Below, in pieces: positions 1-8,519 of a stretch of DNA of 64,000 bases. The notes under the pieces were generated by a model. The model had not been told where the DNA came from. It ran no database searches and was given only the letters and a program-made list of their open reading frames with translations. Location of the stretch: contig NZ_CP081862.1 of the NCBI RefSeq assembly GCF_019797765.1, positions 3,906,001-3,970,000 on the forward strand, written 5' to 3'. The DNA comes from Cellulomonas sp. C5510 (lineage in GTDB: Bacteria > Actinomycetota > Actinomycetes > Actinomycetales > Cellulomonadaceae). Numbering within the stretch: the stretch's first letter is position 1; the number at the start of each line of letters is the position of its first letter. Both the position numbers and the translations under genes were made by a program.

Positions 1-520
1 ACGCGTCCAGCTCGTCGGCGTGCACCGCCGGGCCCGTGGGGTTGTTGGGCGTGCAGACCAGGACCACCCGGGTGCGGTCCGTGACGGCCGCGGCCATCGC
101 CGGCAGGTCCAGCCGCCCGTCCGCCGCCACGGGGACCGGCACGCCGGTCGCGCCCGCCAGCGTGACCATGATCGGGTAGGCCTCGAACGACCGCCACGGG
201 TGCACGACCTCGTCGCCCGCGTCGCAGAACGCCGCCAGGACGTGCCCGAGCACCGCGACCGACCCGCACCCCGCGACGACCTGGTCCGCGCCGACGCCCA
301 GGTGGCCCGCCAGGGCCTCGGTCAGCTCCGTGGCGTACATGTCCGGGTAGCGGTTGACGTCCACCGCGCCGTCCGCGATCGCCGCCACCACCGACGGCAG
401 CGGCGGGTACGGGTTCTCGTTGGAGGAGAGCTTGTAGGCCGCCGCACCGACCGGCACCCGCGCACCCGGGACGTACGGGGGCAGCGTGGCGAGGGCGGGA
501 CGCAGGGGGACGCGCTTCAC
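1..520 (-). CDS. hisC: HisC-type histidinol-phosphate aminotransferase, N-terminal part (cut by window edge)
   Basis: First 173 codons of a pyridoxal-phosphate aminotransferase; the rest lies beyond the left edge. Read from a GTG at 520 it begins KRVPLRPALATLPPY, then has the SSNENPYPP segment (about residues 32-40), RYPD (57-60) and the VCTPNNPTG loop near residue 161, all typical of histidinol-phosphate transaminase (histidine synthesis, cytoplasm). The same motifs occur in actinobacterial phenylalanine aminotransferase Pat, and the PLP-binding lysine is off the window, so HisC versus Pat cannot be settled. No strong ribosome site precedes the GTG. The gene runs away from the small membrane-protein gene at 632. 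Confidence 0.75.
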   Translation of the reverse strand, partial: MKRVPLRPALATLPPYVPGARVPVGAAAYKLSSNENPYPPLPSVVAAIADGAVDVNRYPDMYATELTEALAGHLGVGADQVVAGCGSVAVLGHVLAAFCDAGDEVVHPWRSFEAYPIMVTLAGATGVPVPVAADGRLDLPAMAAAVTDRTRVVLVCTPNNPTGPAVHADELDA

Positions 521-631
521 GCCGCCAGGATGCCACCGCACGCCCGCCGCCCGGCCGGGCGGGTCACTGGGCGGGACGCTGGCGAGCCGGATCCCCTGCC
601 GCACCCGCGCAGGGGATGGCACGATCGACCC

Positions 632-1015
632 ATGAGCTTCCTCCTGCGCGTCCTGATCAGCGGCGTCGCCCTGTGGCTCGCCGAGGTGCTGCTGCCGGGC
701 ATCTCGATCGTCGGGGCGGACACCACCGGCGGTGAGATCGGCGTGCTCCTCGCGGTCGCGCTGGTCTTCGGCATCGTCAACGCGATCGTCAAGCCGATCG
801 TCCACGTGCTGTCGATCCCCCTGTACATCCTCACGCTCGGGCTGTTCACGCTCGTGGTCAACGCGCTGATGCTCATGCTCACCGCGTGGATCACCGAGCA
901 GACGTCCTGGGGTCTGCGGATCGACGACTTCGGCGACGCGTTCGTCGGGGCGCTGATCGTGTCGGTCGTGTCGTTCGCGCTGAGCGTCGCGATCCCGCGC
1001 AGCCGCCGGGACTGA
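632..1015 (+). CDS. phage holin family 4-TM protein (Phage_holin_4_2 type)
   Basis: Protein of 127 residues made of four hydrophobic helices (about 3-22, 32-58, 62-88 and 103-122) separated by short polar loops, with a basic end. The NAIVKPI motif after helix 2 and the LTLGLFTLVVNALML stretch are hallmarks of the small integral membrane family annotated as phage holin family IV (DUF360-like). Family members are widespread in bacterial chromosomes without phage, so the holin name does not imply lysis here; the role is unknown. The ATG at 632 has no clear ribosome site but sits 6 bases after a CACGAT hexamer at 620-625, consistent with a leaderless transcript. It stands alone between divergent and unrelated genes. 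Confidence 0.8.
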   Translation: MSFLLRVLISGVALWLAEVLLPGISIVGADTTGGEIGVLLAVALVFGIVNAIVKPIVHVLSIPLYILTLGLFTLVVNALMLMLTAWITEQTSWGLRIDDFGDAFVGALIVSVVSFALSVAIPRSRRD

Positions 1016-1087
1016 CCCCGACCGCCGAGGGCAGCCGCGTCGACGCAGGCCACGCCCTCGCCGTCACCCGACCGGAGCAACCTCCTG

Positions 1088-1116
1088 TTGCCGCGCCCCA
1101 CGGGCGTGCCTAGCGT
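1088..1116 (+). promoter_or_regulatory. candidate sigma-70-type promoter for the 1182 gene
   Basis: TTGCCG at 1088-1093 and TAGCGT at 1111-1116 separated by 17 bases, a good match to actinobacterial housekeeping promoters. The predicted start of transcription near 1123 leaves a leader of about 58 bases before the ATG at 1182. Confidence 0.45.
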
Positions 1117-1181
1117 CGATGTGGTCCGGGCCACACCGATGACGGTGCGGCCCACGCCGGAGGCTTCAGGGGGGAGTCGCC

Positions 1182-2423
1182 ATGTCGACGCGACAGCGCA
1201 GTGCACCGCAGGTGCGCTCCGTCGCGTCCCGGTGGCTCCGCCGCGGGCTGTTCGCCGCGGGCGGGCTGACGCTCGCCGGCTCGGCGATGATCGCCCTCGC
1301 GCCCGCCGCCTCCGCCGAGGAGGCCCCGCCCACCGGACCCGTCGGGTCGCTGCTCGGCGGCGTCGGCGGCCTGGTCGGCGCGGTCGTGGAGCCCGTCGCG
1401 GAGCAGGTGCTGGCACCGGTCGTCGAGGCCGTGACGCCGGCGGCGCCGGCTCCCGCGCCGGCCCCACCCGCCCCGGCTCCGGCACCCGCTGCACCGGCGC
1501 CCGCACCCGCCGCGCCGCCGGCCGCCGCGCCGCCCGCGACCACCGCGCCCGAGGCACCGGCCTCCGGCCCGGGCGGAGCCCTCGCCACCGTGACCACGCC
1601 CGTCGGGGAGCACGTCGTGACGCCGGTGGCCGAGACCCTCGCACCCGTGACCGAGGCGCTCGCGGACCAGGTCGTCGCGCCGCTGGCCACCGCGACCGAG
1701 CCGCTGGCGCCCGTGGTCGACCCGCTGGTCGAGCGCGTGGTCCGGCCGGCGACCCAGGGGCTCGCCGGCCCGCTGCTCGGCGCGCTCGCGCCGGCCGCCA
1801 CGCCCGTGCTCGACGGGATCGCCCCCGCGCTGCTGCCGGTCACCGGCCCGCTCGCGGGCGTGCTCGACCCGGTGCTGGGCGCCGTCGACGGCACCCCCGT
1901 CGGGTCCGTCGTCGACCCGGTCGTCGAGCTGCTCGACCCCGTCACCGGTGGCCTGCTGCCCACCGCGCCCGTCCCCGGCCCGCCCGTCGAGCCCGGCCTG
2001 CCCGCGCCCCCCGGGGCGCCGTCGCCGCACAGCCGGGGCGCGGCCGGGGTCCTCGACGCGACGGCGGGGGCCACGGTCACCGGCACCTCCGGACCCGCGG
2101 CCGCGACCTCGCGGACCGGAGCCGGCTCGGTCGGGGTCGGCGGCGCGACCGCGGGCGACGACGACGCCGGTGTCGCCCCCGCGGACCTCGTCGCGCCGCT
2201 CGGCGGCCGTGACGGCGTGCCGAGCGCACCGCTCCCGGGCGCACCGGCCCCGGCCGGCACGGGCCTGTCGGGCAGCCAGGTCCGCGGCTCCGCCGGGTCG
2301 GACACGGCGGCCGTCCTCGTCGGCGGCGTCGTCGCGCCGACCGCCTCCCGTCTTCTCGCCGTGGCCCGCGGCCACGTCACGCTCCCCCTCCGCCTCCGCG
2401 AGGTCCCCGTCTCCCCTGCCTGA
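1182..2423 (+). CDS. exported Ala/Pro/Val-rich surface protein, function unknown
   Basis: 413 residues. A basic n-region and hydrophobic core (about residues 20-43) ending in APAASA form a Sec signal peptide. The mature part is low complexity: a Pro-Ala tract around residues 87-125, then heptad-like repeats with V/L-x-x-P-V/L spacing (residues about 130-265), then a Gly/Ala/Ser tail. There is no catalytic motif, no sortase signal and no C-terminal membrane helix, so it is probably secreted or loosely wall-associated. The ATG at 1182 follows a CAGGGGGGAG ribosome site. The gene for a repeat-containing LASTG protein follows 90 bases downstream in the same direction, suggesting a shared envelope role. 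No family recognised. Confidence 0.6.
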   Translation: MSTRQRSAPQVRSVASRWLRRGLFAAGGLTLAGSAMIALAPAASAEEAPPTGPVGSLLGGVGGLVGAVVEPVAEQVLAPVVEAVTPAAPAPAPAPPAPAPAPAAPAPAPAAPPAAAPPATTAPEAPASGPGGALATVTTPVGEHVVTPVAETLAPVTEALADQVVAPLATATEPLAPVVDPLVERVVRPATQGLAGPLLGALAPAATPVLDGIAPALLPVTGPLAGVLDPVLGAVDGTPVGSVVDPVVELLDPVTGGLLPTAPVPGPPVEPGLPAPPGAPSPHSRGAAGVLDATAGATVTGTSGPAAATSRTGAGSVGVGGATAGDDDAGVAPADLVAPLGGRDGVPSAPLPGAPAPAGTGLSGSQVRGSAGSDTAAVLVGGVVAPTASRLLAVARGHVTLPLRLREVPVSPA

Positions 2424-2513
2424 GTCCGGCCCGGCGCCGACGACGTCTCGTCGCCCGCGCACCGAGGCCCCGCGCCGCACGGCGCACACCGACTCACCGC
2501 AAGGAGCAGGACC

Positions 2514-3851
2514 ATGCACGCATCCGTTCGACGAGCGCTCCAGACAGCGCTCCTCACCGGCGGCCTCGTCGTCGCCGGGGCCGCCGCGGCCCACGCGGCC
2601 GACGACGACGGCCTCCTGGCCGGCCTGGGGGTGGACGCCCCCGTCGACGTCTCCGTGGACGTGAGCGGCCTCGCGGCCGGCGTCCTCGGCGACGCCACCG
2701 TGGACCAGGCAGCCGCACCCGCGGCGACCACCACGCCCGCACCGGCGACCACCGCCACCACGACGGGCGGCGACTCCGACGGCCTGGCCTCCGGGGCGGA
2801 CGTCGCGGCACCCGTCCAGGTGCCGGTCGACGTCTCCGCCGTGGCGGTCGGCGTCCTCGGCGACGCCTCGGTCGAGCAGGCCGCGGCACCCGCGGCGACC
2901 ACCGCCGAGCCCGCCGCCCCGACCGCGACGGTCGAGCAGGGCGACAGCGAGGGCGCCGCGTCCGGCGCCGCCGTGGCCGCCCCGGTCCACGTGCCCGTCA
3001 CGGTCGACGACGTCGCGCTCGGCCTGCTCGGCGACGCGGCGGTGACCGACACCGCCGGCACCCCGGGCACCGGCACCACCGATGCCCCGGAGGCCACCGT
3101 CGACAGCGGCGACTCCGACGGCATCGCCTCCGGTGCCGGCGTGGCCGCGCCCGTCTCGATCCCCGTCACCATCGGGGACGTCTCCCTCGGGCTGCTCGGC
3201 GACTCCGCGGTGACCGGCGGGTCCGGCACCGGGGGCACCGGCACCGACGCCCCCAGCGCCGAGGTCGGCTCCGGCGACAGCGACGGCGCCCTGGCGGGCA
3301 CCGGCGTGGCCGCACCGGTCTCGATCCCCGTCACCGTCGGGGACCTCGCGCTCGGCCTCGTCGGCGACGCCACCGTCGTCGGCGGCACCGGCACCGCCGG
3401 GAGCTCCGACGCACCGGACGCCGCTGTCGGCGGCGGTGACTCCGACGGGCTGCTGGCCGACCTGGGGGTCGCCCTGCCGGTCTCCGTGCCGGTGACCGTC
3501 GGCGACCTCGCGCTCGGCCTGATCGGCGACGCGACCGTCACCGACGCGACGCAGCCGGGAACCACCGACCCCGGCACCACCGACCCCGGCACCACCGACC
3601 CGGGCACCACCGACCCCGGCACCACGGAGCCCGAGGCCGTCGCCCCGGTGTCCCTCGTGTCGTCCGAGGTGCTGGCCGCAGGCGGCGTGGTCACGGCGGT
3701 GGAGGCCGCGACCACCGGAGCCCGCAGCGCCATGGTGCCGGCGGCGCTCGCGTCGACCGGCGCCCCGGCCGGCATCCCGGTGCTGCTCGCGGTGGGCCTC
3801 CTGGCCCTCGGCGTGCTGCTGCGCCGGCTCCCCCGGGTGGTCCTGCGCTGA
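2514..3851 (+). CDS. chaplin-like repeat surface protein with LASTG sortase signal
   Basis: 445 residues. Signal peptide to about residue 28 (ending AAAAHA), then six copies of a 33-residue module with a period of about 55 residues. Each module follows the pattern D-S-D-G-x3-G-x2-V-x2-P-V-x2-P-V-x6-G-L-x-G-D-A-x-V, resembling the hydrophobic chaplin domain of Streptomyces but without its Cys and Asn residues. A Thr/Pro linker of TDPGT repeats follows (near residue 350), then LASTG at residue 412, a membrane helix and an Arg-rich tail, which is a class E sortase (LAXTG) anchoring signal. Inferred role: covalently wall-anchored surface protein. No sortase gene is in the window. A strong stem-loop follows the stop codon. 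Confidence 0.7.
   Translation: MHASVRRALQTALLTGGLVVAGAAAAHAADDDGLLAGLGVDAPVDVSVDVSGLAAGVLGDATVDQAAAPAATTTPAPATTATTTGGDSDGLASGADVAAPVQVPVDVSAVAVGVLGDASVEQAAAPAATTAEPAAPTATVEQGDSEGAASGAAVAAPVHVPVTVDDVALGLLGDAAVTDTAGTPGTGTTDAPEATVDSGDSDGIASGAGVAAPVSIPVTIGDVSLGLLGDSAVTGGSGTGGTGTDAPSAEVGSGDSDGALAGTGVAAPVSIPVTVGDLALGLVGDATVVGGTGTAGSSDAPDAAVGGGDSDGLLADLGVALPVSVPVTVGDLALGLIGDATVTDATQPGTTDPGTTDPGTTDPGTTDPGTTEPEAVAPVSLVSSEVLAAGGVVTAVEAATTGARSAMVPAALASTGAPAGIPVLLAVGLLALGVLLRRLPRVVLR
2600..3540 (+). repeat. six in-frame coding repeats, about 165-bp period
   Basis: The six protein modules of the 2514-3851 gene start near 2602, 2773, 2944, 3112, 3277 and 3436. The core of about 100 bases (GDSDG to GDATV) is better conserved than the Ala/Thr/Gly-rich spacers, as expected for functional modules joined by drifting linkers. 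Confidence 0.7.
3561..3620 (+). repeat. 15-bp tandem repeat, four copies (TDPGT linker)
   Basis: Four near-identical copies of ACCACCGACCCCGGC encode Thr-Asp-Pro-Gly-Thr units in the wall-spanning linker of the surface protein. Copy number is likely to vary between strains. Confidence 0.85.
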
Positions 3852-3864
3852 CCGCCCCCTGACG

Positions 3865-3906
3865 CCACCGGCCGGTGACGGGTGCGGGCCCGTCACCGGC
3901 CGGTGG
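3865..3906. terminator. perfect 18-bp stem-loop between convergent genes
   Basis: Arms 3865-3882 and 3889-3906 are exact reverse complements with a 6-base loop. It lies between the convergent surface-protein gene and chemoreceptor gene and has no T tract on either side, typical of GC-rich actinobacterial bidirectional terminators. Confidence 0.75.
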
Positions 3907-3921
3907 TCGCGCGCAGACGCG

Positions 3922-5514
3922 CTACGAGGCCCGGAAGGACCTGGCCATCTCCCGCTGCTCGTCCAGCACCTCGCCGATCCGGGCCTGGACCTCGTCCATG
4001 CGCCGGATCGTCGTGCTGACGGAGTCGATGCCGCGGGACACCGTCGCGGTGTTGGCCTGGATGTCGGCGACCTGCTGCTCCACGCGGGACGTCGCCGCGG
4101 ACGTGCCGCCGGCGAGGTCCTTCACCTCGGTGGCGACGACGGCGAAACCCCGGCCCGCCTGCCCGGCCCGGGCGGCCTCGATCGTGGCGTTGAGGGCGAG
4201 CAGGTTGGTCTGGTCGGCGATCGAGGAGATGACGCGGATGACGTCCCCGACCGCGGACGACGACGCCTCGAGCGTGCGGACCTCCTCCGCCATGGCCGCC
4301 GTCTGCGCAACCGCCTCCTCCGCGACCCGCACCGCCTCGGACGCGCTCTCGGAGAGCCGGGCGACGCTGCCGAGCAGCGCCTCGGACGCGGCGCGGTCGC
4401 GGGCGGCGGCCCGCAGGATGTCGAGGCGCTGGGAGACCAGGCGGGCGACGTTGCGCAGCGAGCCGCGACGGCTGTCGGACAGCTCGATGCTCTCGCTGGT
4501 GAAGAAGTCCATCGTGCCGAGCACCTCGTCGCCGACGACCACCGGCAGGCAGACGCCCGAGCGGACCCCCGCGCGCTGGGCGGCGGGCGCCCGGACGCAG
4601 TCGGTGAGCTCCCCGAGGTCCCGCACGAACACCAGGTCGCGTGCGCGCCACGCCCGCCCGGCCAGCCCGACACCCTCGGCGAAGCTCGCCGCGAGGGTGA
4701 CCTCGCGGAACTCCTCGCCCGCGGTGCCGGACTCGACCTGGAACCGCAGCACCCGCGCCTCCGGGTCGACGGCCCAGTACGAGCCGTACTCCCAGCCGAA
4801 CTCCTCGCGCACCGTGTCGAGCGCGGTCCGCAGCGCGTCCTCCTCGTCGGTGCACGCGCCGACCCGGGTGACGGACGTCGTGACGGCCTGCTGGTCGCGG
4901 GCGACCTCGGCGATCGCCTCCGCGCCGCGCCGCGCCTCCAGGACCTGGGACACGGTGCGCGCGAGCACGTCGAGCACGAGCACCTGCTCCGGGCCGTCGT
5001 CGCGGACGTCGCGGGACAGGAAGTCGAGCACCGCGACCACGGCGCCGTCCCGCCACAGCGGCAGCGACATCGCACCGCGGGCGCCGGCGCGCAGGAACGC
5101 CTCGCCGCGCACGCAGTTGGTGGCGTGCTCCCGCAGGTCGGCCACCGGCAGCACGCCGTCCCGCTGCCACGCCACACCGCAGAGCCCGACGCCCTGCGGC
5201 ATCCGGTAGTCCGGCGTCATGCGCGTCAGCTCCGCCGACAGCTCGCCGCGCTGGGCCACGAACGCCAGGTCGCGGTGCTCGGGGTCGACGCGCCAGGCGG
5301 AGGCGTAGTCGAAGCCCAGCCCCGCGCGGACGGCCTCCAGCACGTCCGCGAGTCCGCCGTCCGCCGGCCCGTCGACCGCGCCGACGCCGGCGGGCCGCAG
5401 GGCGCCGAGCGCCCGGACCACGTCGTCCAGCGCCTGCAGCTCGCGCCGGACGTCCGCCCCGCCCCGCTCCGCGTCCTCGGCGGCACGGCGGCGCCGACCC
5501 CACGATGCACCCAT
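3922..5514 (-). CDS. soluble methyl-accepting chemotaxis protein with two GAF domains
   Basis: 530 residues. No membrane helix is visible, so the receptor is probably cytoplasmic. Two GAF-like sensor domains (about residues 35-190 and 215-370) are followed by a short coiled signalling domain whose hairpin tip, [19 protein letters not shown], is the conserved CheA/CheW contact of chemoreceptors. The ligand is unknown; GAF domains bind small molecules or cofactors. I chose the ATG at 5514 over one 21 bases upstream because AGGGGGA sits 6-7 bases before it. No che or flagellar gene is nearby. The signalling region is short (about 160 residues), with few methylation helices. Convergent with the surface-protein gene, divergent from purB. 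Confidence 0.85.
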   Translation of the reverse strand: MGASWGRRRRAAEDAERGGADVRRELQALDDVVRALGALRPAGVGAVDGPADGGLADVLEAVRAGLGFDYASAWRVDPEHRDLAFVAQRGELSAELTRMTPDYRMPQGVGLCGVAWQRDGVLPVADLREHATNCVRGEAFLRAGARGAMSLPLWRDGAVVAVLDFLSRDVRDDGPEQVLVLDVLARTVSQVLEARRGAEAIAEVARDQQAVTTSVTRVGACTDEEDALRTALDTVREEFGWEYGSYWAVDPEARVLRFQVESGTAGEEFREVTLAASFAEGVGLAGRAWRARDLVFVRDLGELTDCVRAPAAQRAGVRSGVCLPVVVGDEVLGTMDFFTSESIELSDSRRGSLRNVARLVSQRLDILRAAARDRAASEALLGSVARLSESASEAVRVAEEAVAQTAAMAEEVRTLEASSSAVGDVIRVISSIADQTNLLALNATIEAARAGQAGRGFAVVATEVKDLAGGTSAATSRVEQQVADIQANTATVSRGIDSVSTTIRRMDEVQARIGEVLDEQREMARSFRAS

Positions 5515-5689
5515 CCGTCGTCCCCCTGCTCGCACACCTCCGGCGCGCGTCTGCTCCGCGCGCCCACCCCCTCAGTCGTCTCCCGATCGGCGCGGCCCGG
5601 GGCGGACTGAGGGTTCGGGCGCACCCGGCCGCCCCCGGGGCGACCGCACGACCGGTCCCGGGCGGGGCGTCCGTGGGAGGATGCGGCCC

Positions 5690-7177
5690 ATGCCCGCGCC
5701 CGACCGCACCCCGTCCGCCGCGCCCGCCGCCGCGCCGACCGCGCACGCCACGCGCGTGCCGCTCGCGGAGATCGACCCCCCGCTGGCCCTCGGCCCGCTG
5801 GACGGACGGTACCGGCGCACGGTCGCCCCTCTGGTGGACCACCTGTCGGAGGCGGCGCTGAACCGGGAGCGCGTGCACGTCGAGGTCGAGTGGCTGATCC
5901 ACCTCACGTCCCACCGGGTCGTGCCGGGCGCCCCCGAGCTGTCGGCGGAGGAGCAGGCGTACCTGCGCGGCGTGGTGACCGGGTTCGGCGCCACGGACGT
6001 CGCGCGGCTCGCCGAAATCGAGCGGACCACGGTGCACGACGTGAAGGCCGTCGAGTACCTGCTCAAGGAGCGCATCGCCGCGGCACCCGACGTCCTGGGC
6101 CCCGGCACCGTGCTGCCCTCCGTCTCGGAGCTGGTCCACTTCTGCTGCACCAGCGAGGACGTCAACAACCTGTCGTACGCGCTCATGGTGCGCGGGGCGG
6201 TGCAGGACGTCTGGCTGCCGGCCGCCACGGGCCTGGTCGACGACCTCGCGACGATGGCGCGGGACCTGGCCGACGTCCCGATGCTGGCGCTGACGCACGG
6301 GCAGCCCGCCACGCCGACGACGCTCGGCAAGGAGCTCGCCGTCCTGGCCCACCGGCTCCGCCGCCAGCTCCGTCGGGTCGCCGGCGCGGAGTTCCTCGGC
6401 AAGCTCAACGGCGCGACCGGCACCTACGGGGCACACGTCGTCGCGGTCCCGGGGGCCGACTGGCCGGAGGTCAGCCGCACGTTCGTCGAGCACCTCGGGC
6501 TGACGTGGAACCCGCTGACCACGCAGATCGAGTCGCACGACTGGCAGGCGGAGCTCTACGCCGACGTCGCGCGCTTCAACCGGGTGCTGCACAACCTCGC
6601 CACGGACGTGTGGACGTACATCTCGCGGGGCGTCTTCGTGCAGATCCCGGTCGCCGGCGCCACCGGGTCCTCGACGATGCCCCACAAGGTGAACCCGATC
6701 CGCTTCGAGAACGCCGAGGCCAACCTCGAGCTGTCGTGCGCGCTGCTCGACACCCTGGCCTCGACGCTCGTCACGAGCCGGCTGCAGCGCGACCTCACGG
6801 ACTCCACCACGCAGCGCAACATCGGCCCGGCGTTCGGGCACTCGCTGCTGGCGGTCGACAACGTGCGCCGCGGCCTGGGGGCCCTGTCCGTGGACCGCGA
6901 GCTGCTGGAGCGCGAGCTCGACCAGAACTGGGAGGTGCTGGGCGAGCCGGTGCAGTCGGCGATGCGCGCCGCGGCCGTCTCCGGGGTCACCGGGATGGAG
7001 AACCCGTACGAGCGGCTCAAGGAGCTGACGCGCGGCCGGCGGCTCACCGCGGACGACATGCGGGAGTTCATCGCCGGGCTCGGCCTGCCCGAGGACGTGG
7101 CCGCGCGGCTGACCGCCCTCACCCCCGGCGGCTACACCGGGCTCGCGGCCGACCTGGTCGGGTACCTGGACGACTGA
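5690..7177 (+). CDS. purB: adenylosuccinate lyase
   Basis: 495 residues; cleaves adenylosuccinate to AMP and SAICAR to AICAR, both with loss of fumarate (purine synthesis, cytoplasm, homotetramer). The N-terminal LGPLDGRYRRTVAPL and the fumarase/aspartase-superfamily signature SSTMPHKVNPIRFENAEAN (near residue 320) place it in the long E. coli PurB subgroup rather than the short Bacillus type. The conserved TSEDVNNL and LTHGQPATPTTLGKE segments are present. Start taken at 5690 because GGGAGG at 5675-5680 is 9 bases away; the ATG at 5681 would abut that site. A proline/alanine-rich N-terminal extension of about 20 residues precedes the core. Convergent with hemA. Confidence 0.95.
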   Translation: MPAPDRTPSAAPAAAPTAHATRVPLAEIDPPLALGPLDGRYRRTVAPLVDHLSEAALNRERVHVEVEWLIHLTSHRVVPGAPELSAEEQAYLRGVVTGFGATDVARLAEIERTTVHDVKAVEYLLKERIAAAPDVLGPGTVLPSVSELVHFCCTSEDVNNLSYALMVRGAVQDVWLPAATGLVDDLATMARDLADVPMLALTHGQPATPTTLGKELAVLAHRLRRQLRRVAGAEFLGKLNGATGTYGAHVVAVPGADWPEVSRTFVEHLGLTWNPLTTQIESHDWQAELYADVARFNRVLHNLATDVWTYISRGVFVQIPVAGATGSSTMPHKVNPIRFENAEANLELSCALLDTLASTLVTSRLQRDLTDSTTQRNIGPAFGHSLLAVDNVRRGLGALSVDRELLERELDQNWEVLGEPVQSAMRAAAVSGVTGMENPYERLKELTRGRRLTADDMREFIAGLGLPEDVAARLTALTPGGYTGLAADLVGYLDD

Positions 7178-7183
7178 CCGGCG

Positions 7184-7220
7184 GGGCCGGCCGCTCAGGC
7201 CGGGCCGGCCGCTCAGGCCG
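7184..7220. repeat. 18-bp tandem duplication at the purB/hemA convergent junction
   Basis: The 19-base string GGGCCGGCCGCTCAGGCCG occurs at 7184-7202 and again at 7202-7220. The hemA stop codon (7213-7215, minus strand) lies inside the second copy, so the duplication created a spare stop at the equivalent place in the first copy. Each copy is also partly self-complementary. Confidence 0.7.
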
Positions 7221-8478
7221 GGGCGGGCGCCAGGTCGCCGGCGGGCACCGTGACGGCCGCGAGGTCCGCGAGCGCCGCGGCGTACTGCGCGGCGTCCCCG
7301 TCCGCGGCGGCGGCCCGTGCCCGGACCGTCGGTCCGTGCAGCGCGGACCGCACCCGACGCCGCAGCGCGCGGGCGGGCCGCTCGTCCAGGCCCTCGACGG
7401 CGGCGGCGAGCTCCTCCAGCACGCGGCGGCGCTCGGCGACGACCGGAGGGTTCCACTCCCGGGTGCGCCGGGTGCGCTCGAACGCCTCGGCCTGCTCGGC
7501 GACGAGGGCGTGTGCCTCCGCCACCGTCGCGGAGTGCCCGTCCGGGGCGTGCGCGGCGACCGTCGTGAGGCTGACGAGGCGCACCCCGGGCAGATCGCCG
7601 ACGGCCGGGTCGACGTCGTGCTGGAGGGCCAGGTCGACGACGGCCAGCGGCCGCGCACCCACCGACGCCTCGGCGGAGCGCGACCGGATCAGCGCGTCGA
7701 CGTCGAGGACCGCGCCGGAGGCGCCGCTGCACGCCACCACCAGGTCGACACCCGCCAGGCTCGCCGCGAGGTCGGAGGTCGCGGCGGTCACCCCGCGCTG
7801 CGCGGCGAACTGCCCGGCGCGCCCGCTCGCGGAGTAGACCAGCACGTCGCCGCAGCCGCGCGCCTTGAGGGCGGCGAGGCTCGCGCCCGCGTACGAGCCG
7901 GTGCCGATCAGCAGGCAGCGCACGTCGTGCCAGTCGGGCAGGCCGTCGGCGACGAGGTCGAGCGCGACGCCCACGACGGAGCGACCGGCGCCGCCGAGAC
8001 CGGTCCGGCCCTCGACCGCGCGGGACGCCCGGGAGGCCGCCTGGAACAGCGCCTCCAGGCCGGAGGTCGTGGTGCCGTCCCGGCGGGCCGCCGTCAGCGC
8101 GCGGCGCACCTGGCCGGCGATCTCCCGTTCCCCGACGACCATCGACTCCAGGCCGGAGGCGACGGCGAACAGGTGCTCGACCACCCGCCGGCCGGTCGCG
8201 GGCGCCAGCGACGCGGCGACGCGGGGGGCGGGGTACCCGGAGCGGGCGGCCACGGCGGCGGCGACGGCGGCACGGGCTGCGTCGGCGTCCGCCGCGTCGG
8301 CGACGTCCAGGTACAGCTCGAAGCGGTTGCAGGTCGCCAGCACGACCGCCCCCGCGACGGGGTCGCAGCCGGTCACGATCTCCCGTCCGACAGCGTGCGT
8401 GTCGGCGGACAACCGCTCCAGCACGGACAGGTCGAGGTCGTGATGACTGGCCACCAACGACAGCATCACCACGCGCAC
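7213..8478 (-). CDS. hemA: glutamyl-tRNA reductase
   Basis: 421 residues; NADPH-dependent reduction of glutamyl-tRNA to glutamate-1-semialdehyde, the first committed step of the C5 heme pathway. The catalytic Cys lies in [10 protein letters not shown]; with a GTG start at 8478 it becomes Cys50, as in E. coli. The LIGTGSYAG nucleotide-binding motif (about residue 180), [14 protein letters not shown] substrate loop and helical dimerisation tail are present. The frame stays open to 8535, but that would overlap hemE; GGAG lies 10 bases upstream of the chosen GTG. Divergent from hemE across about 41 bases, so one short region probably drives both arms of the heme block. Confidence 0.93.
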   Translation of the reverse strand: MRVVMLSLVASHHDLDLSVLERLSADTHAVGREIVTGCDPVAGAVVLATCNRFELYLDVADAADADAARAAVAAAVAARSGYPAPRVAASLAPATGRRVVEHLFAVASGLESMVVGEREIAGQVRRALTAARRDGTTTSGLEALFQAASRASRAVEGRTGLGGAGRSVVGVALDLVADGLPDWHDVRCLLIGTGSYAGASLAALKARGCGDVLVYSASGRAGQFAAQRGVTAATSDLAASLAGVDLVVACSGASGAVLDVDALIRSRSAEASVGARPLAVVDLALQHDVDPAVGDLPGVRLVSLTTVAAHAPDGHSATVAEAHALVAEQAEAFERTRRTREWNPPVVAERRRVLEELAAAVEGLDERPARALRRRVRSALHGPTVRARAAAADGDAAQYAAALADLAAVTVPAGDLAPAPA

Positions 8479-8519
8479 GATTGAATCACTCCAGGGAAGA
8501 CGGGGCACAATCACGGGTG

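Noticed and set aside
632..1015. Holin family match taken as a sign of a prophage
   Set aside because: No other phage gene is nearby, and this family is common in bacterial chromosomes.
3561..3620. Regularly spaced short repeats that could suggest a CRISPR array
   Set aside because: The 15-base units are contiguous and in frame, encoding TDPGT; there are no spacers and no cas genes.
1110..3896. A minus-strand open frame of more than 900 codons opposite the two surface-protein genes
   Set aside because: It is the antisense shadow of GC3-rich repetitive genes. Its protein is almost only Gly, Arg, Ala and Val, with no start site or domain.
3893..7732. A minus-strand open frame of 1279 codons running through the chemoreceptor, purB and hemA
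   Set aside because: It crosses genes on both strands, and the clear PurB and HemA proteins in other frames explain it.
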